NCBI GenBank assembly: GCA_003427395.1
Contig: BFEA01000125.1
Coordinates: 1,541,131 to 1,587,309 of the forward strand
Length of the DNA stretch: 46,179 bases
From: Chara braunii
Taxonomy: Eukaryota; Streptophyta; Charophyceae; Charales; Characeae
Direction of reading: 5' to 3'
How positions within the stretch are numbered: position 1 is the stretch's first letter; the number at the start of each line of letters is the position of its first letter. This document shows positions 20,437 through 31,751 of this stretch, piece by piece. The notes beneath the pieces were generated by a model, which saw nothing but the letters and a program-made list of their open reading frames with translations, ran no database searches and was not told where the DNA came from. The translations under genes were made by a program, and so were the position numbers.

Positions 20437-21165
20437 GTATTCGTTGTTGTGCTGCTGGTTTCGTACGTCAAGGTCCTTATTCGGGCACACGTTGTGGTTT
20501 TTGTCTGCGTGCTGCTCTTCTTTACGCTTCATCGTTAAAATCATGATTAAGACTCTGTTTGTAACTCCACATTGATGTTAGACAAAATCTCGACAGCTGA
20601 GGGGTAGTGTCTATCGCGGTGGCCGTACGGCAAATCCTGACTTTGTTTATATAGCAGTGTATCTCCCCATGTTTTAGCAAAAGATTCATTCTCAATCTGC
20701 ACACTTAGAGAGTGTAGCAGTGGCCGGCTTTACCAGTGTGCACTTGGTCATCTGCTAGGGAAAGATTCATTTCCAAGTTACACACTACTGGGCATCATCA
20801 AGCTAATCGTCATCAGGATCCGGTTTCTGATCTTTGTCGACATATTGTTGACACGTTGTGTTTGCTCACAAGCGTTGCAAGTGTTGGGCTGGCAATGCTC
20901 GTTCGAGTTTGCTTTATCGCATTTCAGTTCGCAAAATATATATATATTTTTAAATAATTAATGATTCTTATTGATGCAAATTCAATCATCTAGATACAAG
21001 GTGAAAAATTTATTTTCCACAGCTTAAATTGATCATCAATGTGTGAAGCGAAAAGACAACAACGAAAAAATTAACGACGGATTAAAGGGGTTAGTAATTA
21101 TTCATGAAGCAAACTCTTATAAGAAAAGTATAAAGTATCGTAACTAAACACAAGAAAAAAGAATT
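20437..21165. other. Non-coding flank of the copy 2 insertion
   Basis: No gene seen. It becomes AT-rich from 20930 and ends at the target-site duplication of copy 2. Confidence 0.45.
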
Positions 21166-21170
21166 AAGAT
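21166..21170. other. Target-site duplication, left copy (AAGAT)
   Basis: AAGAT directly precedes the LTR start TGCATAGG. The same word follows the other LTR at 29300-29304. A 4-bp reading (AGAT) is equally possible because the LTR end is ambiguous by one base. Confidence 0.75.
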
Positions 21171-22302
21171 TGCATAGGTCCTGGGGACCAACTCACGCAA
21201 GAGTGTTCACATCATGCATCATCACCATACACAATGAACTGAAGTATTCATGTATTAGACAAATGAGAGGTAAGAAGAGAACTGAGTTGCGCATCTTATA
21301 TTATCAATAACATGATTACAAAAAGTGTCATAGTTCCCTGAGTTCAAGCGCTCAACCAGCGAAACACAAATCTCTCAACCAACTCGTCAGCGTGGCTTCT
21401 ACACATCAGCGCCACCTCTGCAGATTACATCCAACTCAGGTAAGTAGTCGCCATTGCCGAAATCTTCCTTGCATACCCTATGTCTCAGTTCCTTCTTCTC
21501 TACTATGCATGTACACTCTCTTCTCTCTCACAAGGATCTACTCTGAATGCTACTAATAGAAGAACTACTACTAACCCTCTAACGTACTACTAACTCGCTG
21601 GGCAGTTATGGCTGCTTCCTTCTCCAACGCTCAGTCTTTTTCCCTCAGTCTAGCGCATCTTCTGCCTCCAGCGCTGCTCCTCCTGGCTGGCGCACAAGTG
21701 CTTCAGCACTTCCACGCGCAGAATGCCAGTAGAGATCTAGCGTGAAATGAGGTTGGTTGCTTCCTTTATAAGACCTCCTCACACTGGGTCTGCATTGGCT
21801 TATTCCAGGCCTTCCTTTGTCCGAGACCCTGCATTGCACGTGTCCCAGTACTTGTCCCAATGAGGTTTGCTGCTGATGGGGCCCTTCGGCCTGGATTTGG
21901 ACTTGGACCTCTGAATCTGGATTGTTCGTCAGACATAGACCAGAACTGGGACTCTGTTTATTGACTCACTTTGAACAGGCACAACTCTGAACGAACAGAC
22001 ACACTTACTGCCTGAACAGACATCTATATTGTGGGAATAGACTCTCTTTCTGCACGAACAGACACACTGATTTCACGTACAGACACATTCCTATCTGAAC
22101 AGACATGACATGTGCATCCCCTGGCGAACAGATATAACCTTCGGCAATGACCTTTGGCACTGAGTCCTTACTTTAGTTTAGATGTACCCCTTTGACCGGA
22201 GAACTTGACTCTTGATCTGTTTCACGTTTCCTGGGTCCTGGCGAGATACCCCTTCACGCTGCTCTACTTTTACAAGGTCCGAATCGGGTAAAGGCCCTTT
22301 TA
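21171..22302 (-). repeat. 3' LTR of copy 2
   Basis: Begins TGCATAGGTCCTGGGG and ends GGGTAAAGGCCCTTTTA on the plus strand, matching 28177-29300 throughout. A TATA box (minus strand TTATAAAGG) lies at about 21773-21782. The GC/purine stretch just outside (minus strand GGCGAGAG, 22303-22310) is the likely polypurine tract. Confidence 0.92.
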
Positions 22303-22341
22303 CTCTCGCCGGCCTAATTTCGAGGTCCTCTGAGAAATCAA

Positions 22342-22848
22342 TCATCGATCAATAATATTGATTCCTTTTTTTGCTCTCTCATACGCAAACACAATATGAG
22401 GCACAGAATCGAATAAATTTGCTCTTGTAAACCAGCGATCTTCACTGGTATCCTGGTATGCAAATCTGACTTTATACAGACGTTGTGGTCTGCCTCTACG
22501 ACTAGTGTGAAAAGTACTTTCTGCAACAATCTTGTCCACGTCATATTTTCCATCCATACTTGGAGATATTGCTGATCTGCGACTTGGAAATAACTCATTT
22601 GTTATACAAGATAAGAGCTTGGATGCGTGGAACACTGGATATGTATGTAGATGCCAAGGAATCTCAATGACATACGAGGGACCATCCACATCTCCAATCT
22701 CATCTAAGACCTGCCAAGGTCCTCTGTAGGCTGGTAGAAGCTTTTGAGAAATGTTCTCTTCTGGAACAAACTCCTTAGACTTTACCCAAACCAAATCACC
22801 CACAACAAATTGAGAGGGTCGTCTGTGCTTGTTCGCTTGTTCAATCAT
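22342..22848 (-). pseudogene. Integrase C-terminus with chromodomain (copy 2)
   Basis: A 168-residue frame. Residues 13-80 are the integrase C-terminal GPY/F-type module (GDLVWVK, KLLPAYRGPWQV, HTYPVFHASKL). Residues about 101-157 look like a chromodomain: KYDVDKIV, a basic turn, LYKVRFAYQDTSEDRW (one aromatic cage position, W139), then NLFDS..HIVFAYE. In chromoviruses this domain steers integration toward marked chromatin. The frame overlaps the end of the upstream pol frame in an ATGA arrangement, so a one-base shift separates it from the rest of integrase. I infer decay rather than programmed recoding. Confidence 0.88.
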
Positions 22849-24698
22849 TTGATGTTGACCATATTCTCTTTTACCCTTTCAATGTCTTTCTGATATTGAA
22901 TCGCGAATTCACTTGTCCCTGGTGGAAACTTATGCACTTGATCCGGGTTTAGACGATCAATTGGTCTACGTGGTCGCCATCCCAAATGTAACTCCATAGG
23001 AGTCTTAAATGTAGACAAGTGTACGAAGTTATTATAGGCACTAGCAACCTTAGGCAAATGTTCATCCCAGTCGATCTGGTCGGGACGAATATACATGCGC
23101 AATGTCTGCTGCAAGATCTTGTTCATTTGCTCAGTCTGGCCGTTAGTCTCAGGATGTCTATCTGATGACATAGTCAACTTAGAGCCATAGACATTCATTA
23201 GTTGCTGCCACTGTTCACTTGTGAACCTTGTATGCCTTCCCATAAGATGGTGTCGCCAATGATTGAGAGCCTCACGAAGAGCATACAACTCCCTCTCGTA
23301 AGTCAAAGCGGTCACTTTCTCATTAGGTAATCGACAAGACATAAACTCTACAGGTCTGTATCCATGTCCATTATCTTGCTGGAGTACATCACCTATACCA
23401 TATTGACTAGCGTCGATTGTGACAACGAAAGGTAACGAAGGGTCTGCCACTTTCAAAACCGGATAATTAATCAAGCATTGCTTCAGACGCTTAAATGACG
23501 ACGTGCAACTTGAATTCCACTTCCATATTGTTTTTTTCTTTAGCAATCTGCGAAGAGGCGCAACTATCATCGTGAAGTGTTTAACGAATTTTCGATAATA
23601 GTTGGCTAACCCCAGAAACGACCGCAACTCAGTCAAAGTGTGGGGATTCGGCCAATCTCTGATTGCAACAATCTTTGCATCCTCTGGTTTGACTCCTTCT
23701 CCATCAATTACACGACCCAAATATAAAACCTGACGCTTGGCCCATTCACACTTCTTTGGGTTTAACTTGAGTTTCGCTTCTCGAAACTTATTTAGCACGA
23801 GTCGAAGGTGCTCAATATGTTTCTTTTCATCTTTGCTAAAAATCAGAATATCGTCTAGATAAATAACAACGAATTTATCAAGCCATTCACAAAAAAGTTC
23901 GTTCATCGTTCTTTGGAAAGTGGCAGGGGCATTTGTTAGATCAAAGGGCAAGACTATAAACTCATAGTGCCCATACCTTGTCCTGAAGGCAGTCTTACAT
24001 TGGTCCTTCGGTTCTATCTCAATCTGATGGTAGCCGGACTTCAAATCAATCTTTGAAAATATCTTGCAACCCTGCACGCGATCCAGCAAATCATCTATTC
24101 GCGGCAACGGCTCAACATTCTTCACTGTTATATCATTCAACCTTCTATAGTCTATGCACATGCGAACGCCACCATCTTTCTTGGGCACGAATAGCACAGG
24201 CGCACCATAGGGTGAGGAACTAGGTCTTGTCCATCCCTTTTCCAACAATTCATTAAGTTGGGTTCGCAGTTCATCCAATTCTTGAGGTGACATACGATGC
24301 TTAATAGGTCTTTCTACTACACCGCTTGGGGTTTCGGCCACATCTGCGAATTCTTTTAGGATCCTTTCAGTTTCTTGGGATTTGACTACTTCTTTACTTC
24401 CTCCCTCTTTCACTGGGCGCACATATGCAACAAAGACTTGATCATACAAGTTATGCTTCTTCACGTGGCGAGCGAACATTGGGGCACTCATACAACAATG
24501 AGCTAGGCTGCTTTCCTTACCTGACTCATGATATAGACGAATCCTCTTTCTGCCTCCTTGCGGGCTAGGGAGCCAACACTCATGGTCCCTTAGCTTTAGA
24601 TCCGCATTCGCAGCCTCACCCCAATCCATGCCTAACAACACATCAAAGGGCAAGCCATCTTCCACCAAGAAGGTCAGAGAGTGGGGAACACATTTCAC
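22845..24698 (-). pseudogene. Pol: protease C-terminus, RT, RNase H and truncated integrase (copy 2)
   Basis: A 617-residue open frame. Residues 1-30 end the protease (FDVLLGMDW). RT spans about 145-370 with [39 protein letters not shown] (normally FGLTN, so Gly to Asp) and YLDD at 280-283. RNase H spans about 420-488 with TIDAS and YERELYALREALNHWRHH. At residue about 489 it jumps to RFTS..W, the integrase segment after the second catalytic Asp, and continues with SSDRHPETNGQTEQ, where the catalytic Glu is retained. Lost are the last RNase H Asp, the linker, the HHCC finger and two integrase Asp residues. Confidence 0.93.
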
Positions 24699-24746
24699 CT
24701 TCCCCTCTGCCTCGAGCCGAAAGTATGCTTGTACCCCCTCGACGTA

Positions 24747-24950
24747 TCAATCCATCACAATCTCCCTACTATTAGCCAATTTACTTACTATGGGCTCATT
24801 CAATTTCTTAACCTTTAGCCCAAGACGCAGTTTTTGGAAACCCTTTTTACTAATACAGTTGCGTGTAGACCCACTGTCTATCATTCCACCTACTCTTACT
24901 TTATTTATTTCAAGATCTGCAAGGATTAACTGCCCTTTCTTTTTCTTCAT
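24747..24950 (-). pseudogene. Protease N-terminus (copy 2)
   Basis: The frame carries MKKKKGQLILADLEI and the retropepsin motif DSGST. It is the same frame as the downstream pol frame and is separated from it only by TGA at 24747-24749, where copy 1 has CGA (Arg). A further stop, TAA at 24963-24965, lies just upstream where copy 1 has CAA (Gln). Both are C-to-T changes on the coding strand. Confidence 0.88.
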
Positions 24951-25156
24951 CTCAGTCCAGGCTTAACGACGAGCGGCAAATTCATCACCTATGCCAGCGA
25001 GGGATCCATCTAGAGAGATGCATACGCTAGCCACCTCTGGGCAGGGCACTAGATGGGGACTGACTACTTCCTCTTCGGTCTCTGCCATTGAGGCCTTCGA
25101 GTGAGAGGATTCTGGTTTTTCAACACCCGAAGCCCCGGTAGAGGCAACTGGAACCT

Positions 25157-25873
25157 CTACTGGCTATTCCATTTTCCTCCCCTATAGTCAGGGCAATAGC
25201 GGACAATGTGGTCGGGGTGCCCACATTTTAGGCATTGATCGACAACTTTTCTTTCTTGCCAAACTTTTTCTGTTATTCCCAGTTTCTTCCAAGGTTCGCC
25301 TTCGGGAAGACCGGGATGAGGCGGGTAAGGTTTATCCCATTTCCCAAACCATGCGCCTCTTCCTCTACCCCAGGTGGAATAAGTATCACGGCCACCTTGC
25401 GAGGGACCGTTTCCCCTTCCTCCCACGTAGTGGCTACCTTCGCCACCACCCCTCTGTGTGCCTGGGCCTCTTCTACCACGGCCTCGACCTCCTCTTCCTC
25501 GACCGCGCCCTCTACCTTGTCGCCCTCCCCCGCGGGCTGCAACGACCGCGTAGCTCCCCTCTTGAGCTACCGGTTCGTTAAATTCCTCGAGACCGTAATC
25601 CACTTGGTCCGAAGGAATGGTTTCCATAACTCCTCCCTCAAAGGTTAGGAGGAGGTTGTCCTTCCCAGGTATTAACCCTGAGATAGTACGATTTTGCCAC
25701 TTTCGTCCCGCTTGCAGATCTTTCCAATAGTGGCAGTAGTTAGCCTCAGTTAAGAAGCCAGCATGATCCAATGTGATCTTGCTGAACTTCTCGTAAGTCA
25801 TTCCTTCTTCCTTTGTTCGGGGATACAGTTGAGAGCGAAGGGGTTCAGGGAGTACGCGGACAAAGCTATTCAA
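25157..25873 (-). pseudogene. Gag: capsid C-terminus, RGG box and zinc knuckle (copy 2)
   Basis: A 238-residue frame collinear with copy 1: LYPRTKEEGMTYEKFSKI at the start, an Arg/Gly-rich tract in the middle, and a CCHC knuckle at residues 214-227 (CLKCGHPDHIVRYC). It ends at TAG 25157-25159, equivalent to 1576-1578 in copy 1. Upstream the same frame is interrupted by TAG near 25910 and TGA near 26060. Confidence 0.9.
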
Positions 25874-26059
25874 AATTTGTGCGGGGGTTAAGCCATGTTC
25901 AGTGCTTTGCTACAGCAGTTCATCCATAGTAGACTTGAGTGCTGAAGTGCTTCTCCACATCCTTTCAGGTAAATTTAACACCAACATTTCTGTTCGACGG
26001 GCTAGATTCTTGTCCTCGAACCGTTCTCTGACGGCTTTCAGGAAGTCCTCCAAACGAGT

Positions 26060-26470
26060 TCACTGAGAATATTCCACTAACGTCTCACATCCCGCTTCTT
26101 TCTGCAAAGAGATCGCAAAACTCGTTGCATCTCCCGCCATGCAGGAACTGGTCATAAGCACTCTGTCCCAGTATGGGACTCGCTGTCCATAACAATATGA
26201 CTCAATCGTTGCAATACAGTGCAAAACGCTCTCTTCCTTTTTACCATTATAGGTCCATGGCAATTTCAACTTCATCTTGTTTACCTTTTCCCCATCTCCT
26301 TCTTCACACTGCACCCCTTTCTTCTTCTTGTCTCCATCATCTCCATCATCGCCGCCGTCCCCTCCTCCACCTCCGGCTCCTTTCACTATCTTTTCGATTA
26401 CTTCCGGTGTGAAGGTAGTAGTAATGTGCTCATCTAGCTTTACAATATAAGATTGGATATGCTTGTCCAC
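26060..26470 (-). pseudogene. Gag: capsid N-terminal region (copy 2)
   Basis: A 136-residue frame with a Gly/Asp-rich acidic spacer followed by HCIATIESYCYGQRVPYWDRV and SFAISLQKEAGCE, matching copy 1 at about 2421-2645. It ends in TGA just before a TRLED segment that continues the capsid in the same frame, so a single nonsense codon splits the domain. Confidence 0.85.
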
Positions 26471-26574
26471 ATCTTGTGCTGACTTGAGAAAGGTATTCCA
26501 GACGTTTTCAAACTCTTTTGGCGAGTTTCCACCTTTTGTAGCGTCCGATTCTCCTTCCTTGTCTGGAGGAGAGA

Positions 26575-27324
26575 CTATCTGAGAAGGGTGAGTTGTTCGT
26601 TTGCCGCCGTTTCCTTTCCTTTCTGCGCTTCTAACGCGGTTTGTAACCTTTCACCCTCTGCCTGCAGCCTCTTTTTCTCCTCTAATTCTTGTCTCTTTGC
26701 TGCTAAGAGTTTGGTATGCAATTCATTTCTCTTTTCCTCCAGCAGTAAATCCCTTTCTACTTTATCAGCAATAGTTGCTAGCTTGGCTATGAACACATCT
26801 CTTTTTTCTTCCGGTTCTTGAAGTTGGTTGCTGGACCGTGCTGGTGGGCCCAATCCAATGTGGGCACCAACGGCAGGCGTACCTCACCGATACGACTACT
26901 CTCAGGCTGATCAATGGGTTCGCGTCGTTGCAACCTCTCCCCTTCATCCTTCTCTTCATCTTCTTCTTCGTCTTGAATCCTTTCTATTTCTTCTTTTAAT
27001 TCTCTTTCCATCTTTTCTTTCAGCTTCTTCTTCAATTCTTCTTCTTTCTGTTTTTTCTTATCTTCTCTGTCTTTCTTTTTCTCTGCCAGTCGACGGTCAA
27101 TTTCCTTCTGTTCTTCAATTGTGGGGCCCAGCTTGATCTTCCCTGACTTCAGCATCATCCGAGAGGTACAGATTCTCCCAAATACCAAGGGAAAGAAGAT
27201 GCGGAACAGGGGCCCCATAAGAACAGATGGAGCCATCAGGCCCTGCATAGGATAGTCGTCCACCATGGTGGTAATCGACACAGGGGTAGTCTCCGCCGGT
27301 CCACCAAGTGACTATCCTAGTCAA
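26575..27324 (-). pseudogene. Gag: N-terminal domain and coiled coil (copy 2)
   Basis: Three overlapping frames (27324-27115, 27281-26787 and 26853-26575). The first opens with VTWWTGGDYP. The second has VDDYPMQGLM, FFPLVFGRICTSRMM and a long Lys/Glu coiled coil. The third has KRDVFIAKLATIAD and another coiled coil. Each block has a counterpart in copy 1, so the intact protein would have joined them, and frame breaks now separate them. No known domain was recognised in this extension. Confidence 0.8.
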
Positions 27325-28160
27325 AAGTTCACTGAACTCGGCCTATGGCAATGAGGATATATGCACTTTTGTTTTTTCCAAACTCTGAGGTACTATTACA
27401 ACAAATACTTAAAAATATTAATAAAACAATATTCAGACACTTTCTGTGCAACTTCTTGCCATCTCCAGGAGGAAGTAACGGATTTCCCTTTTTTAACTTG
27501 CTGTCAATCCTCCTTCGTGAAGATTCTTGCTGCTTGGTTAATTACTGAATCAGAATCTCGCTAACTCGCTGACTGCCCTTCACTTACGATCACCCTTAAG
27601 CCCCCTTGTACATTGCTAACCTCCGTTGTTGTTTGAATGCAGGTCTGAAGTTGGAGCGCTTAGGTTTCAGATGCAAATGTCGCACATCATCAATCGGACA
27701 ATAGTAGTTAGTCTTATAGCTGTTCTTCAGCAGGCTTGCATTGCCCTGCGCTTGCAATACGACGTGGCCAGATTCTAACAAGATTCTACTGGACCACTCA
27801 GACTCTGATAACCAGACTCAGACTCTCGTTGTGGTGGTCCAGATCCAGATCCGACTTATGCCCAGCAGGAGCAGTCACCTTCAGAGGGAAAGAGAGAGAG
27901 AGAGGGAGAGAAAGAGGTAGGGGACACACGCATGCATGCAGGTCGGGGGGCAGAGGTACTTCTCTCTTGTTGAAGTCCTTCAATTTCGCTCCTCGTCGCG
28001 CAGCACGCTCTAGGTAAGTATCATAAGCCCCTTCTTCTTCGGCCTGCTCCCACTACTAATCCTCCTTTCTCCTCTCCTCCTCTCCTCCTTCCACTAATCC
28101 TCCACCACCATATCTTCAACACTCCTCCTCCTCGCCAGCTCTATGAGAGCAACGAGTATC
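27325..28160 (-). other. Leader (5' UTR) of copy 2
   Basis: About 0.8 kb without a gene between the primer-binding site and gag. It has a short (GA)n run near 27893-27915 and a CT-rich part near 28030-28110 shared with the copy 1 leader. Confidence 0.7.
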
Positions 28161-28173
28161 GACTCCGATAGCA
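28161..28173 (-). promoter_or_regulatory. Degenerate Met-tRNA primer-binding site (copy 2)
   Basis: The minus strand reads TGCTATCGGAGTC three bases inside the 5' LTR. It differs at two positions from the TGGTATCAGAGTC expected for initiator tRNA-Met. Copy 1 keeps the intact core. Confidence 0.8.
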
Positions 28174-28176
28174 AAT

Positions 28177-29300
28177 TGCATGGGTCCTGGGGACCAACTC
28201 ACGCAAGAGTGTTCACAACATGCATCACCACCATACACAATGAACTGAAGTCTTCACACATTAGACAAAGGTGAGGTAAGAAGAGAACCGAGTTGCGCAA
28301 CTTATATTATCAATAACATGATTGTCATAGTTCCCTGAGTTTAAGCGCTCAACCAGCGCAACAAAAATCTTTCAACCAACTCGTCAGCGTGGCTTCTACA
28401 CATCAGCGCCACCTCTGCAGATTACATCCAACTCAGGTAAGTAGTCGCCATAGCCGAAATCTTCCTTGCACACCCTCTGTCTCAGTTCCTTCTTCTCTAC
28501 TATGCATGTACACTCTCTTCTCTCTCACAAGGATCTACTCTGAGTGCTACTCATAGAAAATCTACTACTAACCCTCTAACCTACTACTAACTCGCTGGGC
28601 AGCTATGGCTGCTTCCTTCTCCAGCGCCCAGTCTTCTTCCCTCAGTTTAGCGCATCTTCTGCCTCCAGCGCTGCTCCTCCTGGTTGGCGCACAAGTGCTT
28701 CAGCACTTCCACGCGCAGAATGCCAGTAGAGATCTGGCGTGAAATGAGGTTGGCTGCTTCCTTTATATAACCTCCTCACGCTGGGTCTGCATTGGCTTAT
28801 TTCAGGCCTTCCTTTGTCCCAGACCCTGCATTGCATGTGTCCTAGTACTTGTCCCAATGGGGTTTGCTGCTGCTGGGGCCCTTCGGCCTGGATTTGGACT
28901 TGGACCTCTGAATCTGCACTGTTCATCAGACATAGACCAGAACTGAGACTCTGTTTATTGCCTTACTTTGAACAGGCACAACTCTGAACAACAGACACAC
29001 TTGCTGCCTGAACATACATCTATATGGTGGGAATAGACACTCTCTTTCTGCACGAACAGGCACATTGATTTCACGTACAGACACATCCCTATCTGAACAG
29101 ACATAACATGTGCATCCCCTGGCGAACAGGTATAACCTTCGGCAATGACCTTTGACACTGACTCCTTGCTTTAGTTTAGATGTGCCCCTTTGACCAGAGA
29201 ACTTAACTCTTGATTTGTTTCACGTTTCCTGGGTCCTGGCGAGATACCCCTTCACGCTACTTTACTTTTACAAGGCCTGAATTGGGTAAAGGCCCTCTTA
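28177..29300 (-). repeat. 5' LTR of copy 2
   Basis: TGCATGGGTCCTGGGG to GGGTAAAGGCCCTCTTA on the plus strand, 1124 bp. The minus-strand TATA box TTATATAAAG lies at 28761-28770. Irregularly repeated GAACAGACA-like words lie upstream of it (28985-29132). Transcription of the element would start here. Confidence 0.92.
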
Positions 29301-29304
29301 AGAT
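29300..29304. other. Target-site duplication, right copy (AAGAT)
   Basis: Matches 21166-21170. AT-rich host DNA follows. Confidence 0.75.
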
Positions 29305-30384
29305 AATAAAATAATAAGATTAATTTAATACGTTATTTTAATTGTGGTGCTTGTGGGAGGTCACTGTGGTTGTACCGTTGTGCGTGGTGTTGTTTCTATA
29401 TGAGGAGATATTCATTGATCCCGTAGCGACCTTGATCATCTTTGTAATTGACCCCCACCATGATAACTATAATCATCATAATTTCATTGCATTGATTACC
29501 AGTATCTATCATGAGTCGTTGAATGACTGTGACATTTATTTTCGCTCTTTGATCTCTATGTAACATTGCGGTGAATGCATTCAGAAGTTAGGGCCTGTAT
29601 CAGATGGGTAGAAGGAGAGAGAAAATTTTGTACAAAGCAGGCATAGCAAGGATCGACTGATTGAGAGCTCTTTCCTAATTTGGTGAAGGGCGTTGCTGGT
29701 TTTGGTGGATCGAAGGGGCTGCTGGTTTACTGAGTTCCAAGTTGTTGATGATTTAGTGTGTTGGCATTGACTACAAGGTGTTGCTCATCCTCATTATTAA
29801 CAAGTCATGTTGCTATTCCCCGTTGTTTGCTTGTTGCAATGTTGTTGAAGTGCAACCATTTCAGGTCGTAGTCAAATTTTCAATGTTGTTGTTGTGGGAT
29901 TCAATGTCACTGGCAATCGGTGCGTAGTGAAACTACAACCTCCGTTGTTCCTATCCAGGTGCTGCTATGAGGGAGGTGTTGTTGTCACCCGAACGAGTAC
30001 TATTGCTATATTCGACACTTTGAGGTTGATTGCCCAACTTCAAGCTACTGCTCTCATTGCCTCCGATTTTCAGGCACACGACCTGTATTTAAAGTGGTCA
30101 ACCTGTGTCGTACTTGAACACTGGTCTGTATTTTAAAAGCATGACGTATATTCTATTCGAACGTAACGTGTGTTTTATTTCAAACTGGCATATTTCAAAA
30201 CACTATCGCTATGCTTCCATCAAATTAGTCGCCGTGCTCTTAAGGAGGTATTATTAGCGAACCTTGGCGCTACCAAGGTATTCCACTCGATTGTTTTACC
30301 TATTTTTATCGAGGAGGTTAAACTACTATATTGTGGCGACGTCATCCGTTCGTTGACTTAAAGAATACCATTGCAATTGACCAC
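29305..30384. other. Non-coding flank right of copy 2
   Basis: No gene recognised. Interrupted repeats of GTTGCTGGTTT and GTTGTTG words appear near 29690-29890. The last 150 bp begin to align with the segment before the conserved block in copies A and B. Confidence 0.4.
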
Positions 30385-30693
30385 GATTGCAGGCACCTAG
30401 GATCAAAAGGCAACAAAACCCTCTCTCAGTGAACCATCCTTATGCCTTGAGAGATAAAAACTTCCTTTATCCCTCTTACTCTCAGTCCAGTCCGTTGTTC
30501 GAGAGAGGAAGGCGACAAGTGATGAAACCCAAGAGACTGCAGCAATGCCCTATGGGGTACCCACCGAGGTTCCCTTACGCATACTACCTGCTAGTTGTTA
30601 GGATAATGATTGTTGTTATTATTGTTTTTGAACAAGTGTATTTTGGGCCTGGATATGAACTAAGGTAAATGAATTATGCGTGCATACTCAGGT

Positions 30694-30968
30694 TGGACAG
30701 ACCCCTTGTTTCGGGCAATCTCGTCATACGACATATATTTCTCTCTGTGCAGGGTTTGGGGTAACATCGTCCTATCTCATATTTATATTTAGTTGTTTGG
30801 GCAGGCTAGGTGTAACACTAATTTGCAATCTAGTTCTAATCTCGTTATATGCCTTATTGCTTAGACAGATACTAGACGGATCCCTAGTTTGGGGTTGTCT
30901 AGTCTTGTTTCCTATATCAATTGCTTAGACTGATCATGCGTGCCCCTAGTTAGGGGCAATTTAGTTTT
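30694..30968 (+). repeat. Hairpins of a different sequence in copy C
   Basis: At the position of the arrays in copies A and B there are inverted repeats of another core: 30694-30726 (GACCCC..GGG), 30871-30905 (CTAGAC..CCC TAGTTT GGGG..GTCTAG) and 30927-30968 (TGCCCCTAGTTAGGGGCA inside outer arms ACTGAT and ATTTAGT). The outer arms resemble those in copy A, but the inner stem and loop differ. Confidence 0.6.
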
Positions 30969-31334
30969 ACACCCTACGTTGATATATAAGCGAAAGCTAT
31001 CTATGATAAGTATTCGAGTTCTTGGATTTATTGTGTAGGCTCAAGATGGGTCCCTCTCAGAGCAACAAAAAAGTTCAATCTCGCTATAAGCTGGAGGTGC
31101 CTCGCATGTTCAATAACTATTTCTTGGGGGGTGTCTTTTGATAGCTTAGTCACTTAGATGCTTACCAATTGCTGGAACGATAGGCTGAGTATTAACGGAC
31201 GGAAGAGGAAATTTATCTTATTGAGAGCCAAGAGTTAAATAGTATATTCATGACAAAGGAAATATCATTAGCATCTGCTAGCTTTGATAGTTTAAGTGTA
31301 AAAAATTATGATAATCCATTTTTCGCATTCGACT

Positions 31335-31620
31335 TAGTAAAAATTTTGCTAGTCCACTTCCCTAGAGGAAGTGCTACTGAAATTCTTACTCTTTCACTAA
31401 AGTTTTCTGAATTTCATCTTTGCAAGGTCACTTTCTTCTCTAATTAAATTTTGGGCTTGGTGAAAATCTTCCTAGTTTATTTTCTTCGAGCAAGTGTTGC
31501 CGAAAGTTTCACTGATTGAAGGAGTTACACAAAATTTATCGTCGTGGCAAAGTTGAAACGATTTTATTTTTCATAGCAGAAGTGTTGGCAAGTTTTTCAC
31601 AAATTCAGGGAGTTCATCGA
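31335..31620 (+). repeat. Three GTGYTGCC-type repeats (copy C)
   Basis: Cores near 31371 (GTGCTACTGAAAT), 31494 (GTGTTGCCGAAAG) and 31582 (GTGTTGGCAAG). The first is preceded by a clean inverted repeat, CACTTCC CTAGA GGAAGTG. Confidence 0.6.
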
Positions 31621-31751
31621 ATTATTGATGATGAAAATTTTAACAATCCTCTTTATCATGCTAACTTACATTTTCAACAACCTCTGATGCCGAACAGAAA
31701 AGGTGAGAAGCAGATTAGTACAGGACTTCTGTTATACTTTACATAGTGTGC

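Larger units (their letters stand above)
21171..29300 (-). mobile_element. Complete Ty3/Gypsy chromovirus-type LTR retrotransposon, copy 2
   Basis: About 8.1 kb, read right to left: 5' LTR (28177-29300), Met-tRNA primer-binding site, leader, gag, protease, RT, RNase H, integrase with C-terminal chromodomain, short purine tract, 3' LTR (21171-22302). The two LTRs look about 93-95% alike over the first 220 bp by eye, so the insertion is not recent. AAGAT flanks both ends. Pol contains an in-frame deletion joining RNase H to integrase, and the element has several nonsense codons. It could at most be mobilised by a relative. Confidence 0.93.
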
